64,000 bases of DNA from contig CM026402.1 of the NCBI GenBank assembly GCA_014843695.1, positions 12,701,512 through 12,765,511 on the forward strand, given 5' to 3'. Each line of letters opens with the position of its first letter. Positions within the stretch are counted from its first letter, which is position 1. Below are positions 11,951-22,997 of the stretch, piece by piece. This stretch comes from Archivesica marissinica (lineage: Eukaryota > Mollusca > Bivalvia > Venerida > Vesicomyidae). The notes under the pieces are model-generated. The model was not told where the DNA came from, did no database searches, and worked only from the letters and a program-made list of their open reading frames with translations. Both the position numbers and the translations under genes were made by a program.

Positions 11951-12945
11951 TACAAGCATGTTGCTTTCCCCTCAATCCTACACGTATGTACATATAACCA
12001 TACAAGCATGTTGCTTTCCCCTCAATCCTACACGTATGTACATATAACCATAAAAGCAGGTTGCTTTCCCCTCAATCCTACATGTATGTACATATAACCA
12101 TACAAGCAGGTTGCTTTCTCCTCAATCCTACATGTATGTACATATAACCATACAAGCAGGTTGCTTTCTCCTCAATCCTACATGTATGTACATATAACCA
12201 TACAAGCAGGTTGCTTTCCCCTCAATCCTACACGTATGTACATATAACCATACAAGCATGTTGCTTTCCCCTCAATCCTACATGTATGTACATATAACCA
12301 TACACTCATGTTGCTTTCCCCTCAATCCTACATGTATGCACATATAACCATACAAGCAGGTTGCTTTCTCCTCAATCCTACATGTATGTACATATTACAA
12401 TACAAGCAGGTTGCTTTCTCCTCAATCCTACATGCATGTACATATAACCATACAAGCAGGTTGCTTTCTCCTCAATCCTACATGTATGTACATATTACCA
12501 TACAAGCAGGTTGCTTTCTCCTCAATCCTACATGTATGTACATATTACCATACAAGCAGGTTGCTTTCTCCTCAATCCTACATGTGTGTACATATAACCA
12601 TACAAGCAGGTTGCTTTCTCCTCAATCCTACATGTATGTACATATAACCATACAAGCAGGTTGCTTTCCCCTCAATCCTACATGTATGTACATATAACCA
12701 TACAAGCAGGTTGATTTCTCCTCAATCATACATGTATGTACATATAACCATACAAGCAGGTTGCTTTCCCCTCAATCCTACATTTATGTACATATAACCA
12801 TACAAGCAGGTTGCGTTCTCCTCAATCCTACATATATATACATATAGCCATACCTGCAGGTTGCTTTCTCCTCAATTATACATGTATGTACATATAACCA
12901 TACCTGCAGGTTGCTTTCCCCTCAATCCTACATGAATGTACATAT
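11951..12945. repeat. 50-bp tandem repeat, ~20 copies
   Basis: Unit: TACAAGCAGGTTGCTTTCTC, CTCAATCCTACATGTATGTA, CATATAACCA, with an exact 50-base step. Early copies have CCCC where later copies have CTCC; the last copies are the most diverged. TGTATGTACATA is near palindromic. The open frames across it are by-products of the repeat. Confidence 0.97.
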
Positions 12946-13408
12946 TATTTATACTTGACTATGTTTATTCCAAGAAATACATATTATTTGAACTACCACG
13001 AAAGACAATACTCATTCCTCGAACATTGATGCTTAGAGTTGATTTCTTACGCTTGCGGTCAATGAGGTCAATGCTAATATTTTAACATTAAACGTACACA
13101 TATGAACATAATTCAAGACAGATTAGTTAGAGGTAATGCCAAGACAATTTGTCATTGCTATAAACCTATTGCCATTAATGCTGCTGACTGCCTTCTATAC
13201 AAGACCATCCGTTCACAGGAAGTTACACGCCGGGTTCAAGAAGGCACATTGACAGCAGTAAATTCATGGAATGTGCTTGTCAGTTTTCCTTTAAACTCGA
13301 CAACTAGGTTGCATCTCCACCAAGGGATGGATTAACCATGTTCCCTTGAACGATAACATTGTTAAGGTGACAAAGAAGGTAATCTCAACAATGGCATTCA
13401 TCAGAACA
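12946..13408. other. Unassigned; one small frame of unknown status
   Basis: A 77-residue frame at 13102-13335 (GNAKTICHCYKPIAINAADC...) is not part of a repeat I can see, but has no recognised domain and no support as a gene. Confidence 0.35.
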
Positions 13409-13640
13409 AGTTTAAACTTTATTTATTTTACAACGATTGCGAAGCAAGTTGTCTAAAAACTTATATTAATCACTCTATTTGGCGCCGATGGTCATTCGTG
13501 TGGGAGGAAACCTGAGTACCTGGAGAAAACCCACATGTCCGATATGGCGACCACCGTACCATCTCACATATTTCCGTTCCGAGGATCTAACCCGGGTTGC
13601 ATTGGTGAGAAGCGAGCGCGCTAACCTCTGCGCTAATCAG
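13409..13640 (-). mobile_element. SINE-B (V-SINE)
   Basis: Reverse orientation: AGTTTAAACTTTATTTATTT tail, GTGTGGGAGGAAACCTGAGT core, ACCCGGGTTGCATTGGTGAG, and head GCGCTAACCTCTGCGCTAAT. About 12 bp near the core are missing. Confidence 0.88.
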
Positions 13641-14849
13641 AAGAAATGTAAAATCAAGCCATGCGAGTGCAAAAGCCAATGCATTAAAGACATATATAGG
13701 GAGGAGGGCCAATCACTAATGTTGTCAGAACTTGTGACTCAACCCATTTGCTAATTATGTATCGGTTATACGATTGATATTGTTATATACATGTATATAG
13801 AGCAATACAATATTATCGAATCAAAGACATATGCTCAGCCATGTGTGGGATATACACAAACTGATCGTCCTCGCCCTGAAAGACACATCACCAAACTAGA
13901 AGTGAATCGAGTAGGTGTATGGTGCACGTCTACGTCCGAATCGACAACGTCACCGATGCGTGCTATGAATTGAGCTGGCTTAGGCCCCTAAACATATTTA
14001 TTCCAATATTATACATTCACAAAACAATACATGTGCACACAATCAAAGAAGTAAGTATATAGGAAAGGATTAAAACGGAAGTAGAGCTTAATAATATATT
14101 GTTTCTCTCCTTTAAATCCTATGGTTTGAGTTGGTGCATGCACACTATAGCAACGACCGCCAACTCCATAGGTTCACCCATGCTCTTTTGGATAAGGCAT
14201 AGATTGATTGATATCATCACCAGAATCACTCAAGGGCATACTCAGCGATCAAAGATGAGCAGGAACCATGCTATATCAGAACAGATTCTTCCCAACCTCC
14301 ATCGTACTGTGAAACAACCGTTCACAATCTGCCGTTTACCGGACCACTTTCAATCGGGCCACCCTTATCATGTGACGAGTACACGTTCAAAAGCGCATTA
14401 CATAAATATAACATAACACACATAAATATTATAACAATACAAATCAAATGATCACAACATGTAGAATGCAGGGTTAAAAGCATGTGATAAAAGTACGGAA
14501 AAAATTATATAATTTCGATTTTTACATGTTTTAAATAGTACACTTAAACTGATGAGGAACCTACTTGAAATATGGATTGTACATTAGATACAGAAAATAA
14601 GAAATTATAGATTAAAACTACAACATGTTGCTGTTTGCAATCTATTTCTGGCCAATCTGGACATGTTCTTATAATTAACTTCCGATCCAGATTTACAAGA
14701 TACCGTGAATAAGTTGCGTGGGTGTTGTCAATACGTCGATCTCCCGAGTCAATATCTCTAAAACTAAGTAGTTCTGCTTCATAGACTGGGCTGGATTAGG
14801 CAAACGGCGATATGTTGTCGTAACGGTGAGTCACTCGATGCAGTTAATG
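13641..14849. other. Unassigned; one fragment shared with 39.2 kb
   Basis: 14049-14092 (AAGTATATAGGAAAGGATTA, AAACGGAAG) is the inverse of the repeat unit at 39213-39260. A 105-residue frame at 14099-14416 has no recognised domain. Confidence 0.4.
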
Positions 14850-15020
14850 ATGTGTCACCTATGCAACCCCGGTTCGATCCTCTGACCGGGAAGTAGTTGA
14901 GATGGTAGGGTGGTCGCCAGATCGGACAGATAGGTTTTTCCGTGTACTCCGGTTTCATCCCACACGAATTACTCACTATACATAGAGTGATTAATATAAG
15001 TTGTTAAAACAATTATAAAT
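14850..15020 (+). mobile_element. SINE-B (V-SINE), degraded head
   Basis: B box GGTTCGATCCTCTGACCGGG, CCAGATCGGACAGATAGG, core GTGTACTCCGGTTTCATCCC and tail GAGTGATTAATATAAGTTG. The 5' part is diverged. Confidence 0.8.
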
Positions 15021-15027
15021 TTTTATT

Positions 15028-15550
15028 TTATTTTAATTTGTTTAACATCGCTAGCGGTTGCCAATTTGAGCGACGGGCAGTGTATCTAAGAACACATTTC
15101 CTGGACAGGTTCAGGTGGTTAATAAATAATTGTGCATCAGCCTCCGTTAGAAATGGACAACTTTTTTCATATAAAAAGACACGGTCTGGGCGGGGTAGAA
15201 TCCGTGACCATCAGTGATGAAAAGTTATATTGATATACAAGTCAGCGACCATAACCATTCGACCACAGACGGATCTGTAATCCAGGAATCGCATGTTCGT
15301 TCCCCCGTCTGACAGTAATAAAATTAACAGTTTTTCAGATGGGACTTTAAACCGAGGTCAAATGTCGGTGCTTTACACTGTACACGTAAAAGAACAAGAG
15401 GAGATTCTGGAATTGGTCACTATCTGTATCATTGTACTATCCTCCAACAATCTAAAATGACCAATCTCTGTAGGGGCCGTGGCTCATATGGGCAACCGGT
15501 AGCGACGATAAATAAACGTAAAACACACACTTGACCACAGACTGAATGAT
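15028..15550 (-). mobile_element. SINE-D, split by SINE-A
   Basis: In reverse: tail CGCTAGCGGTTGCCAATTTG and CATTTCCTGGACAGG, core CCTCCGTTAGAAATGG, then head CGTGACCATCAGTGATG and ATACAAGTCAGCGACCAT. The head resumes after the inserted SINE-A at ~15533. It matches the D head at 61487 (GTGGTCGAGTGGTTAAGGTC). Confidence 0.75.
15266..15532 (+). mobile_element. SINE-A inserted in SINE-D
   Basis: Head CAGACGGATCTGTAATCCAG lacks most of the anticodon arm, so it cannot fold as a tRNA. Body and tail (CATATGGGCAACCGGTAGCG, CACACAC) are complete. GACCACAGAC is present at both edges (15261-15270, overlapping the SINE start, and 15533-15542). Confidence 0.88.
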
Positions 15551-15705
15551 GTTTTATTACCTAGGGATTAGTAATAACTAAAGACACAACAGACCTTCTT
15601 TCAAATCTCGTAAATTGTCACACATCATAATTATACTATGCTTTGTATAGGATTAACTGTAATGCCGACGGACAATGAAATTCTTGGGTTTTCTCATATT
15701 TCGTG

Positions 15706-15921
15706 CTTCTCACCAATGTAATCCGGGTTCGATCCTCGGACCGGGAAGTATGTGAGATGGTACTGTGCTCACCAGATCGGACAGGTGGGTTTTCTCCGGG
15801 TACTCCGATTTCCTCCCACATGAATGACCACATTTACGCTTTCATCCGCACCAACGAGAGTGATGCATATACGTTGTTAGAACTTGCTTCGCAATCGTTG
15901 TGAAATGAATAAAGTTTAAAC
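15706..15921 (+). mobile_element. SINE-B (V-SINE), 5'-truncated
   Basis: Starts at GTGCTTCTCACCAATG and contains GGTTCGATCCTCGGACCGGG, GGGTTTTCTCCGGGTACTCC, GAATGACCACATTTACG and tail CTTGCTTCGCAATCGTTG. Confidence 0.9.
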
Positions 15922-16383
15922 TTTAAAGCTTGAATGTGTGAACACGTATTGCATAACACCCCCTCCATCTCGATCATGTCTTTAAACATATCGAGTATCT
16001 ATTTGTAGCAAACAAGTAGTTGGGGAAAAGCATGTAATGCCATCAATGTTTTATCATGCAATATAAACAAACACAGTAATTAAGTTACATGTTTGACTTT
16101 CTTGTAGGATCAATTTTGAATGATGCTTGTGGTGTTTGCAAATTCACTCACTAAGTCAATGCATATTGAACGAGTTCACCTCCAATACCGCAAAGCTATA
16201 TTGTGTGTAAACTAGGTTCGGCTAACGCGGCCATGTACTTTTGAATTAGGGAGGTAACACATAATTTAATTATTTGGTAATAAATACTAATGACTAGTCA
16301 ATAAAAAAAAGGCATGCATGTATTAAATATGGAAATGGTACGAAACAGTACCTACTGTTCTGGGTCCTGCCAAAGCAAGGAAC
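15922..16383. other. Unassigned AT-rich sequence
   Basis: No coding or repeat signal recognised. Confidence 0.45.
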
Positions 16384-16847
16384 CAGGGGCGGGTTACGGT
16401 TGGATGGGAACCCTGGCTGTAGCTCAAATAGGAGCCCTTTCATCAAGATAATTACTATAGTGTAAGCAAACAAGACAATTATATTAAATACATCTTTCTC
16501 ACATTATCCCCGCATGGCCAAAATTCCCCGACATTACGGCTCTCCACTATCGCATTGTTGGTAAGAATGAATTTCACCTGTCGACGCGTATTGCGGGACT
16601 ATTAGACTCCGGGAACAGTGCACTATACGTTATTGCTGCAATCGACTAAACACAAACAATTATTAAAGTCATACATCGTTGGAAAGCTCAGAATAGCTTC
16701 TAAGTTCTATCTATTTATGTAGTTATTGAAATATATGTCGTTAAATTTTATTCAGCTAATTACAGATTTAGAATACTAATTTGGGGGCCCCTAAGTATCG
16801 GGGTCTCTGGCTTCAGCCCATTCAGACCTCCCCTTAAACCGCCACTG
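16384..16847. mobile_element. hAT-like non-autonomous element
   Basis: The ends are CAGGGGCGGGTTACGG and, inverted, CAGTGGCGGTTTAAGG, typical of hAT elements. Eight-base flanks (CAAGGAAC at 16376-16383 and TAAAGAAC at 16848-16855) agree at six positions, fitting a decayed 8-bp target duplication. The ~464-bp interior has no transposase frame. Superfamily inferred from end shape and duplication length. Confidence 0.6.
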
Positions 16848-17035
16848 TAAAGAACTTTCCCAAATGCTTACATTTAATTGTTATTGCACATGTTAATCAC
16901 AGACATATTGATTGCTATGTGCAAGAATGGAGTAATAATATAATAATAATAATAACTTTATTTCCTCCAATTATAGGAGAGCACAACAGTTTATATTTAC
17001 ATATACGAATATATAAATTACAGAATATACAATGC

Positions 17036-17037
17036 GT

Positions 17038-17073
<36 letters not shown>

Positions 17074-17720
17074 ATATAATATATATATATATATGCATAT
17101 GTATATATATATGTGTGTGTGTATGTATTTATGTATATATATGTATATATATATATGTGTGTGTGTATGTATTTATGTATGTATATATGTATATATATAT
17201 GTGTGTGTGTATGTATTTATGTATATATATGTATATTAATTGTGTGTGTGTATGTATTTATGTATATATATGTAATATTATATATGTGTGGTGTATGTAT
17301 TTATGTATATATATATGTATATATATATGTGTGTGTGTATGTATTTATGTATATATATGTATATATATATATGTGTGTGTGTATGTATTTATGTATATAT
17401 ATGTATATATATATATGTGTGTGTGTATGTATTTATGTATATATATGTATATATATATATGTGTGTGTGTATGTATTTATGTATATATATGTATATATAT
17501 ATATGTGTGGTGTATGTATTTATGTATATATATGTATATATATATAGTGTGTGTGTATGTATTTATGTATATATATGTATATATATTATTGTGTGTGTAT
17601 GTATTTATGTATATATATGTATATATATATACACGTATGTATATATAATATATACACATATACACACATACACATAAACAGCAGTACACACATACACACA
17701 CACACACACACACACATAAA
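17036..17720. repeat. TA/TGTA/TG compound repeat with ~44-bp higher-order unit
   Basis: After a pure TA stretch, a block TGTGTGTATGTATTTATG plus TATATATGTATATATATA repeats about every 44 bp (17122, 17166, 17210...), about a dozen times, then ends in a CA-rich tract. All frames here (up to 177 residues) are read-through. Confidence 0.95.
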
Positions 17721-18133
17721 CGTATACATACAAGGAACATAATTATACCTGATGTTGAGGACTGAATCTATATCACGAGTCTGCAGACTGATCCAGTTAG
17801 ACAACATATCATTATTATGACATTAAAATGTATTCGCACAGTACCACGGATACCGTGTTTAAGCTACAATGAATAATTGTGTATTTAAACATTTGTTCTC
17901 TTATATTAACAGAACAGTTTGGACAGTAATCATACCTACAGTTGATAAGTAACACTGCAATATGCGCCGTAGCGAGACATGGTGTGTCCTCACAGACTAA
18001 GCATGCACTGATATATGCGAGATGCTATCGTAATTGTCTAGAGCGACATGAACACGTTTGTCAATTTGTGATGCAAATGATCACGAAGTTGAATGGATGA
18101 TATCAATTGATATTAGCTTTACGAAACAAGACT
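17721..18133. other. Unassigned sequence
   Basis: No coding or repeat signal recognised. Confidence 0.45.
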
Positions 18134-18376
18134 GTCCGATTAGCACAGTGGTTAGCACGCTCGCTTCTCACCAATGCAACCCGGGTTCGATCCTCGGATT
18201 GGGAAGTATGTGAGATGTTACGGTTGTCGCCAGATCGGACAGGTGGGTTTTCTCCGGGTACTCCGGTTTCCTCTCACAGGAATGACCACATTTACGCGCT
18301 CATCCGCGCCAACGAGAGTGATTAATATAAGTTGTTAAAACTTTGCAATCTTGTAAAATAAATAATGTTTAAAAAA
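18134..18376 (+). mobile_element. SINE-B (V-SINE), full length
   Basis: The best plus-strand copy. Head GTCCGATTAGCACAGTGGTT, anticodon region GCTCGCTTCTCACC, B box GGGTTCGATCC, V core GGGTTTTCTCCGGGTACTCC, GTTTCCTCTCACAGGAATGA, tail GAGTGATTAATATAAGTTG and an A-rich end. The V block is the one conserved in vertebrate and molluscan V-SINEs. Confidence 0.93.
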
Positions 18377-18407
18377 AGACATTACACCACTAGAGTATTC
18401 GCGTCCG

Positions 18408-18510
18408 AGTCCTAATTCGTGATGGAATCCGTCGCCATGAGGGAGAGAGAAGAGGTCAATGTGGATTTAAGTGTATTGCATAAGGGTACAACTACCGTGG
18501 TTCTGAGGGG
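18408..18510 (-). mobile_element. SINE-C remnant
   Basis: Diverged core in reverse: GATGGAATCCGTCGCCATGA, GGGAGAGAGAAGAGGTCAA, TGCATAAGGGTACAACTACC. Confidence 0.6.
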
Positions 18511-18695
18511 CTCGGACTCACAACATCATGGTTACAAGGCAGAGACCGTATACTATACACTGGCGACTCCAGTGAAAATGAATACAAGTTTATTGTGATA
18601 TGCAGAGCTTAGTACCCAGTCAATATATAACGCACTCTTCTTATATTAGTTTGTGTAAATGCACACACTTATTAGTCTGTATTTTATGCTTGTTG

Positions 18696-19116
18696 TATTT
18701 ATCGTCGCTATCGGTTGCCCATATGAGCGTTATCGGTTGCCCATATGAGCGCTATCGGTTGCCCATATGAGCGCTATCGGTTGCCCATATGAGCGTTATC
18801 GGTTGCCCATATGAGCGCTATCGAATGTCCATATGAGCGATATCGGTTGCCTATGTGAGCGCTATCGATTGCCCATATGAGCGCTCTCGGTTGCCAATAT
18901 GAGCGCTATCGGTTGCCCATATGAGCGCTCTCGGTTGCCAATATGAGCGCTATCGATTGCCCATATGAGCGCTATCGGTTGCCCATATGAGAGACGTCTC
19001 CTGAATATATTGGAGGATAGTGCAATAATACAGACATGCGCATTCCTCCTCTTCTTATTTTACGTCCACAGTGTAAAACACTGACACGAAGCCTCAGTAT
19101 AAAGTCTCATCCGAAT
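18696..19116 (-). mobile_element. SINE-A remnant with internal array
   Basis: Starts with the inverted tail TATTTATCGTCGCTATCGG, is expanded by the 22-bp array (18705-18990), and resumes with GACGTCTCCTGAAT, TTGGAGGATAGTGCAATAAT and a decayed body. The tRNA head is missing. Confidence 0.88.
18705..18990. repeat. 22-bp minisatellite, ~13 copies, inside a SINE
   Basis: Unit CGCTATCGGTTGCCCATATG plus AG. In intact SINE-A copies this stretch occurs once, as the loop and one arm of the 3' hairpin. Variants include ACGAATG-type changes and CTCTCGG. Confidence 0.95.
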
Positions 19117-19222
19117 GTGTACGATGCGAATCATTATTAATTATGCTAATTTAGTATATAAATCAGTGTGCTTAAGAATGTATGTGCTATAAATAGCATA
19201 AAAGTGAGTAAATATATTGTCA

Positions 19223-19487
19223 CAGACGGATCTGTAGTCCAGTGGTAACACGCTGGACTGGTAATCCAGGGATCGCAGGTTCGATCCCCCGTCTGACCAT
19301 AATAAAATTAACAGTATTTCAGATGGGACGTTAAGCCGAGGTATCGTGTCACGTAAAAGAACCAGTGGAGACTATGTAATGTGTCTCTGTCTGTTTCATT
19401 GCACTATCCTCCAAAAATCTAAAATGACTAATCTCTGCAGTAGGCTTCGCTCATATGGGCAACCGGTAGCGACAATAAACACACAAC
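19223..19487 (+). mobile_element. SINE-A
   Basis: The tRNA-like head is essentially consensus (GGATCTGTAGTCCAGTGGTA, loop CTGGTAA, B box GGTTCGATCCCCCGTCTG). About 23 bp of body after CGTGTC are missing (GGTGCTTTACACCGTG). Tail CATATGGGCAACCGGTAGCG is present. Confidence 0.92.
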
Positions 19488-19616
19488 ATATATGGTCAAA
19501 TTGAAATAATACATATTGTGTTCACACACACAGTCTATCCATTTCTAATTCATATGGAAAACGACGATTTATAAATTCAAGTGAGACAATGATTACATAT
19601 TTGGTTTTCCGTCATA

Positions 19617-19787
19617 TATTGAAAGTATTAACTTTTCTAAATATCGTTAATGCTATGTCAGGATTAATAGTATCATCACATAGTTTAGCAGTGGAATCTG
19701 GAAGGTGGCACACGCCACAAGTAGACAATTTGATGATAGAAAATGATCATAGTTGGTTTTAAGTAATATATTGAAAGTATTAACATT
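19617..19787 (+). repeat. Duplicate of LINE segment upstream of SINE-C
   Basis: TATTGAAAGTATTAAC occurs at 19617 and ~19769, followed in both by TAAATATCGT and GCTATGTCA.GATTAATAG (the second after the SINE). The ~150-bp LINE piece (ATAGTTTAGCAGTGGAATCT) was tandemly duplicated. Confidence 0.8.
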
Positions 19788-19800
19788 CTAAATATCGTAA

Positions 19801-20035
19801 GAAGTCGTGATAGCGCAATGGTAGCGCGTTCGCTTCAGGTGCGAAAGGCCTGGAGTTCGAGCCCCGCTGGAGCCGTTACGATTGTGCCCGTAGGCAAGGC
19901 ATTTAAGTTCCACGTTGCCTCTTCTCTCTCCCTCGTGGCGGTGGATTCCACCAGGAATGAGGTCTCGAGAGTGATTAATATAAGTTATAAGAACTTGTTT
20001 CGCAATCGAGCTAAAATAAAATAAATGTGTATAAA
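19801..20035 (+). mobile_element. SINE-C, full length, with target duplication
   Basis: The reference copy. Head GAAGTCGTGATAGCGCAATG, anticodon arm TTCGC-TTCAGGT-GCGAA (CAG, Leu-like), B box GGAGTTCGAGCCCCGC, core CGTAGGCAAGGCATTTAAGT and GTGGCGGTGGATTCCACC, tail GAGTGATTAATATAAGTT and TTTCGCAATCGAGC. CTAAATATCGTAA flanks it exactly (19788-19800 and 20036-20048). Confidence 0.95.
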
Positions 20036-20048
20036 CTAAATATCGTAA

Positions 20049-20361
20049 TGCTATGTCACGATTAATAGTATCATCACATAGTTTAGCAGTGGAATCTGGA
20101 AGGTGGCACAAACCACAACGTATACCATTTGATGATAGAAAATGCTCTGTATGTACTGTTTTAGAAGATGCATACCATGTGTTACTAGAATGTTCAATAT
20201 ATAAAGACATACTAATGAAATATATTAATAAATATGTTTGGAAAAGACCAAATATGTATAAATTAAAAGAACTATTTACAGGTGGTAATAATGAAATAAT
20301 TAGAACATTGAGTGTTTTTATTTATAAAGCTTTTGAAATACGGACATTAAATAATATGTAA
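20049..20361 (+). pseudogene. LINE ORF2 C-terminal remnant (cysteine/histidine tail)
   Basis: The ~102-residue frame shows SSHSLAVESGRW, RKCSVCTVLEDAYHVLLECS and YKDILMKYI. The pattern CxxC...H....C is the C-terminal domain of many non-LTR retrotransposon proteins. The RT and endonuclease are absent, so it is a 5'-truncated or broken copy. The in-frame ATG at 20053 is fortuitous. A SINE-C split the segment just upstream. Confidence 0.85.
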
Positions 20362-20580
20362 TGAGACTTTGTATTTATCTTACATTGATGAAATAATTAT
20401 AAATTGAGTGAGTTTATGTAGAGGGATATTGTAATACGATCATTATATAATAATGTATTGCATACTTTGCCTTCTCCACATACTTGTCACCACTATGTGT
20501 TAATAGTGTGTATGTATATTGTTGTACCTCCTGGGTCATATTGACCTACTGGAGTTTGCAAATAAAATTTCACATTGTTA
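20362..20580 (+). mobile_element. LINE 3' UTR
   Basis: Directly follows the LINE stop codon and ends TTGTACCTCCTGGGTCATAT, TGACCTACTGGAG, TTTGCAAATAAAATTTCAC, where unique sequence appears to start. GGGTCATATTGACC is a near palindrome that could form a 3' hairpin. Confidence 0.55.
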
Positions 20581-20756
20581 TATCATCTAATGTTGTGTGA
20601 ACATGTTGTAAACTATTTGAAATGCCATTTATCTTGTGACTTTTGTGACTATTTTGACTTAGATTTCATTGTGTTTAATTAATTTATTTCTAAACTAGTT
20701 TAATAAATGTCTATATGAAATTTTCTAGTACTACCCAACTGCAGAATCATGTGTTT

Positions 20757-21531
20757 ATACCACTTGTCATACCACTTGTCATATCACTTGTCATACCACA
20801 TGTCATATCACTTGTCATATCACTTATCATATCACGTGCCACATCACTTGTCATACCACATGTCATATCACTTGTCATATCACTTGTCATATCACTTGTC
20901 ATATCACTTGTCATAACACGTGTCATACCACTTGTCATACCACTTGCCATATCAGGTGTCATACCACGTGTCATACCACTTGTTGTCATATCACATGTCA
21001 TATAACTTGTCATACCACGTGTAATATCACTTGTCATACCACTTGACATAACACTTGTCATATCACTTGACATACCACGTGACATACCACTTGTCATATC
21101 ACTTGTCATATCACTTGTCATATCACTTATCATCATACCACTTGTCATACCAATTGTCATACCACGTGTCATACCACTTATCCTACCACTTGTCATACCA
21201 CTTGTCATATCAGTTGTCATATCACTTGTCATACCACATGTCATACCACTTGTCATACCACTTGTCATATCAGTTGTCATATCAGCTGTCATATCACTTA
21301 TCATACCACTTGTCATAGTACTTGTCATATCACTTATCATACCACTTGTCATATCACTTGTCATACCACTTGTGATACCACTTGTCATACCATTTGTCAT
21401 ACCACGTGTCATATCACTTGTCATACCACTTGTCATATCACTTGTCATACCACTTGTCATATCACTTGTCATACCACTTATCATACCACTTGTCATATCA
21501 CTTGTCATATCACGTGTCACATCACCTGTCT
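20757..21531. repeat. 12-bp minisatellite, ~65 copies
   Basis: Unit CACTTGTCATAY (CTTGTCATATCA and CTTGTCATACCA variants mixed, some CACGTG). The step of 12 gives a 257-residue minus-strand frame of repeated MTSDMTSG, which is not a gene. Confidence 0.96.
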
Positions 21532-21639
21532 GAGGTTACACACGTATTGTTGGTGGGACTCTCGTGGGTTATTTCTGTCCCGTTTACTCATTTGTAAGAA
21601 CGCATATCTCTAATTATGACCAGGATTTTCGTAGTAAAC

Positions 21640-21905
21640 TTGTTTTCTCCAATCTCAAACTCAGTCTCGAGCTTCTGATTGATTCAGCTGATAGCTAATC
21701 TCAAGTAAATCTCAGTATCAACCAATCAAATCACTTGAGCTCGTGTTTGAGGTCTGAGAAACGTTGTATAACCTCAGGCCTTAAGGTTATTAAACTTTTC
21801 TCAAATCTGAAACTCTGTCTCAAGCTTCTGATGTGTTCAGCTGAGTGTAGATCTCGGATAATCAACCAATCAAATTACTTGCGCAAGAGATCTGAGAAAA
21901 GCTGT
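21640..21905. repeat. Two tandem foldback units
   Basis: Each unit pairs TCTCAAAC..GAGCTTCTGAT on its left with CACTTGAGCTCGTGTTTGAG on its right. The second (from ~21805) repeats the first with changes (CTCAAGCTTCTGATGTGTTC, ACTTGCGCAAGAGATCTGAG). CAACCAATCAAAT is common to both. Probably a duplicated MITE. Confidence 0.65.
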
Positions 21906-22324
21906 ATAACCTAGAAAGCAGACTAATTGCTACTGGATGCTGTCGTAAATTGATAAATTGTCATTTGGGTATATGTCACAGACAACTGCTCCGTTTCGTT
22001 TCGGTAAGTTTTGTCACAAGGAAATGATGACCCAGACAGAAAAAATATTATTTGCTTCAGCACTGCCAAATGATGAGAATGTGATAAATGTAGCAAGAGC
22101 CTGGGTCAGCTACAGTGTGTGATATAGTTATGTGAAGTAGATTCTACTTTGACCCGTTCAATAGTGTGTGCACTATCTGGCTACTTATTTATATCTTACC
22201 GATGTATTTTGATACCTGTGTATGCATTACATACGGGAAGCTATCCCCGTCAGCTACATGCTTTCTATTGCGTATCGATAACTGTATTGCACATGTATTC
22301 TTTGTTTCTTTTACCTTTCTTTAT
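21906..22324. other. Unassigned sequence
   Basis: The plus frame at 22166-22387 runs into repeat G and has no recognised domain. Confidence 0.4.
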
Positions 22325-22790
22325 TTAATAATATTTTATTGCAACTTTTTGTCCATAATGATGAATACAATTTACAAATCACAATAATTACTGTCACATT
22401 AATAACATACATAAATCCTGAAAATATCCATATATATGACGTTTTCAAAGTGCAAATGTATTGGGCTACAAGTTTTGAAAACATTAGCAACAGCCCTTTC
22501 TAAATGGTTAAATTTGCTATCAAATTGTTCCGATGTATGTAGTACTAATATAAGTAAGTCTTTCAAGAAAAGTTTTGTTTTGATTGAATAGGGAAATGAC
22601 GGGATTCGCTTAAGAGAAAACTAAAAATGAACAAGAAAAATTGAGAATTTATTTTAATAGCTTCCCTAATAAGCTGATTGACTGCCTATCCCCGAAACCC
22701 CAAACCTCAGAACAATATCGGTGAAGTTGAAAAGACAGATATAACCCACTAATTGCAACAGTATGAGCAGTATCGATTTTAAATATCAGT
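22325..22790 (-). repeat. Dispersed repeat G, copy 1
   Basis: Nearly identical over ~460 bp to 24340-24815: GATGAATACAATTTACAAAT, CAATAATTACTGTCACATTA, GCTACAAGTTTTGAAAACAT, CTTCCCTAATAAGCTG. On the minus strand it ends AATAAAATATTATT, like a LINE 3' end. No RT motif is visible upstream. Confidence 0.85.
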
Positions 22791-22997
22791 CGTTAATGAT
22801 ATTAAGGTTTCCACAAAAAACGTTTGATAAATTTGAGTGATGGAAATGCTTCTTAAATTAATTAATTTTTAAACCCAATGTACCCATTTGAGCACTAGAT
22901 AGTCTCAAACTGACATATTGCAAATATCATTAATAATGTAAGTACATTGTTTTGTCATTTATTTTCTTAAAATTTAAAATACAATAGCAATATATAT

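Noticed and set aside
13102..13335. Candidate small gene of 77 residues
   Set aside because: No domain, no splice or promoter support that I can see; length is expected by chance in 64 kb.
19223..19300. Possible functional tRNA-Thr(GGT) gene
   Set aside because: The same head occurs in many copies joined to the same SINE body and tail, several with target duplications; it is the SINE-A promoter head.
20747..21520. 257-residue MTSDMTSG-repeat frame, looks like a low-complexity protein
   Set aside because: 12-bp minisatellite; the frame follows from the unit length.
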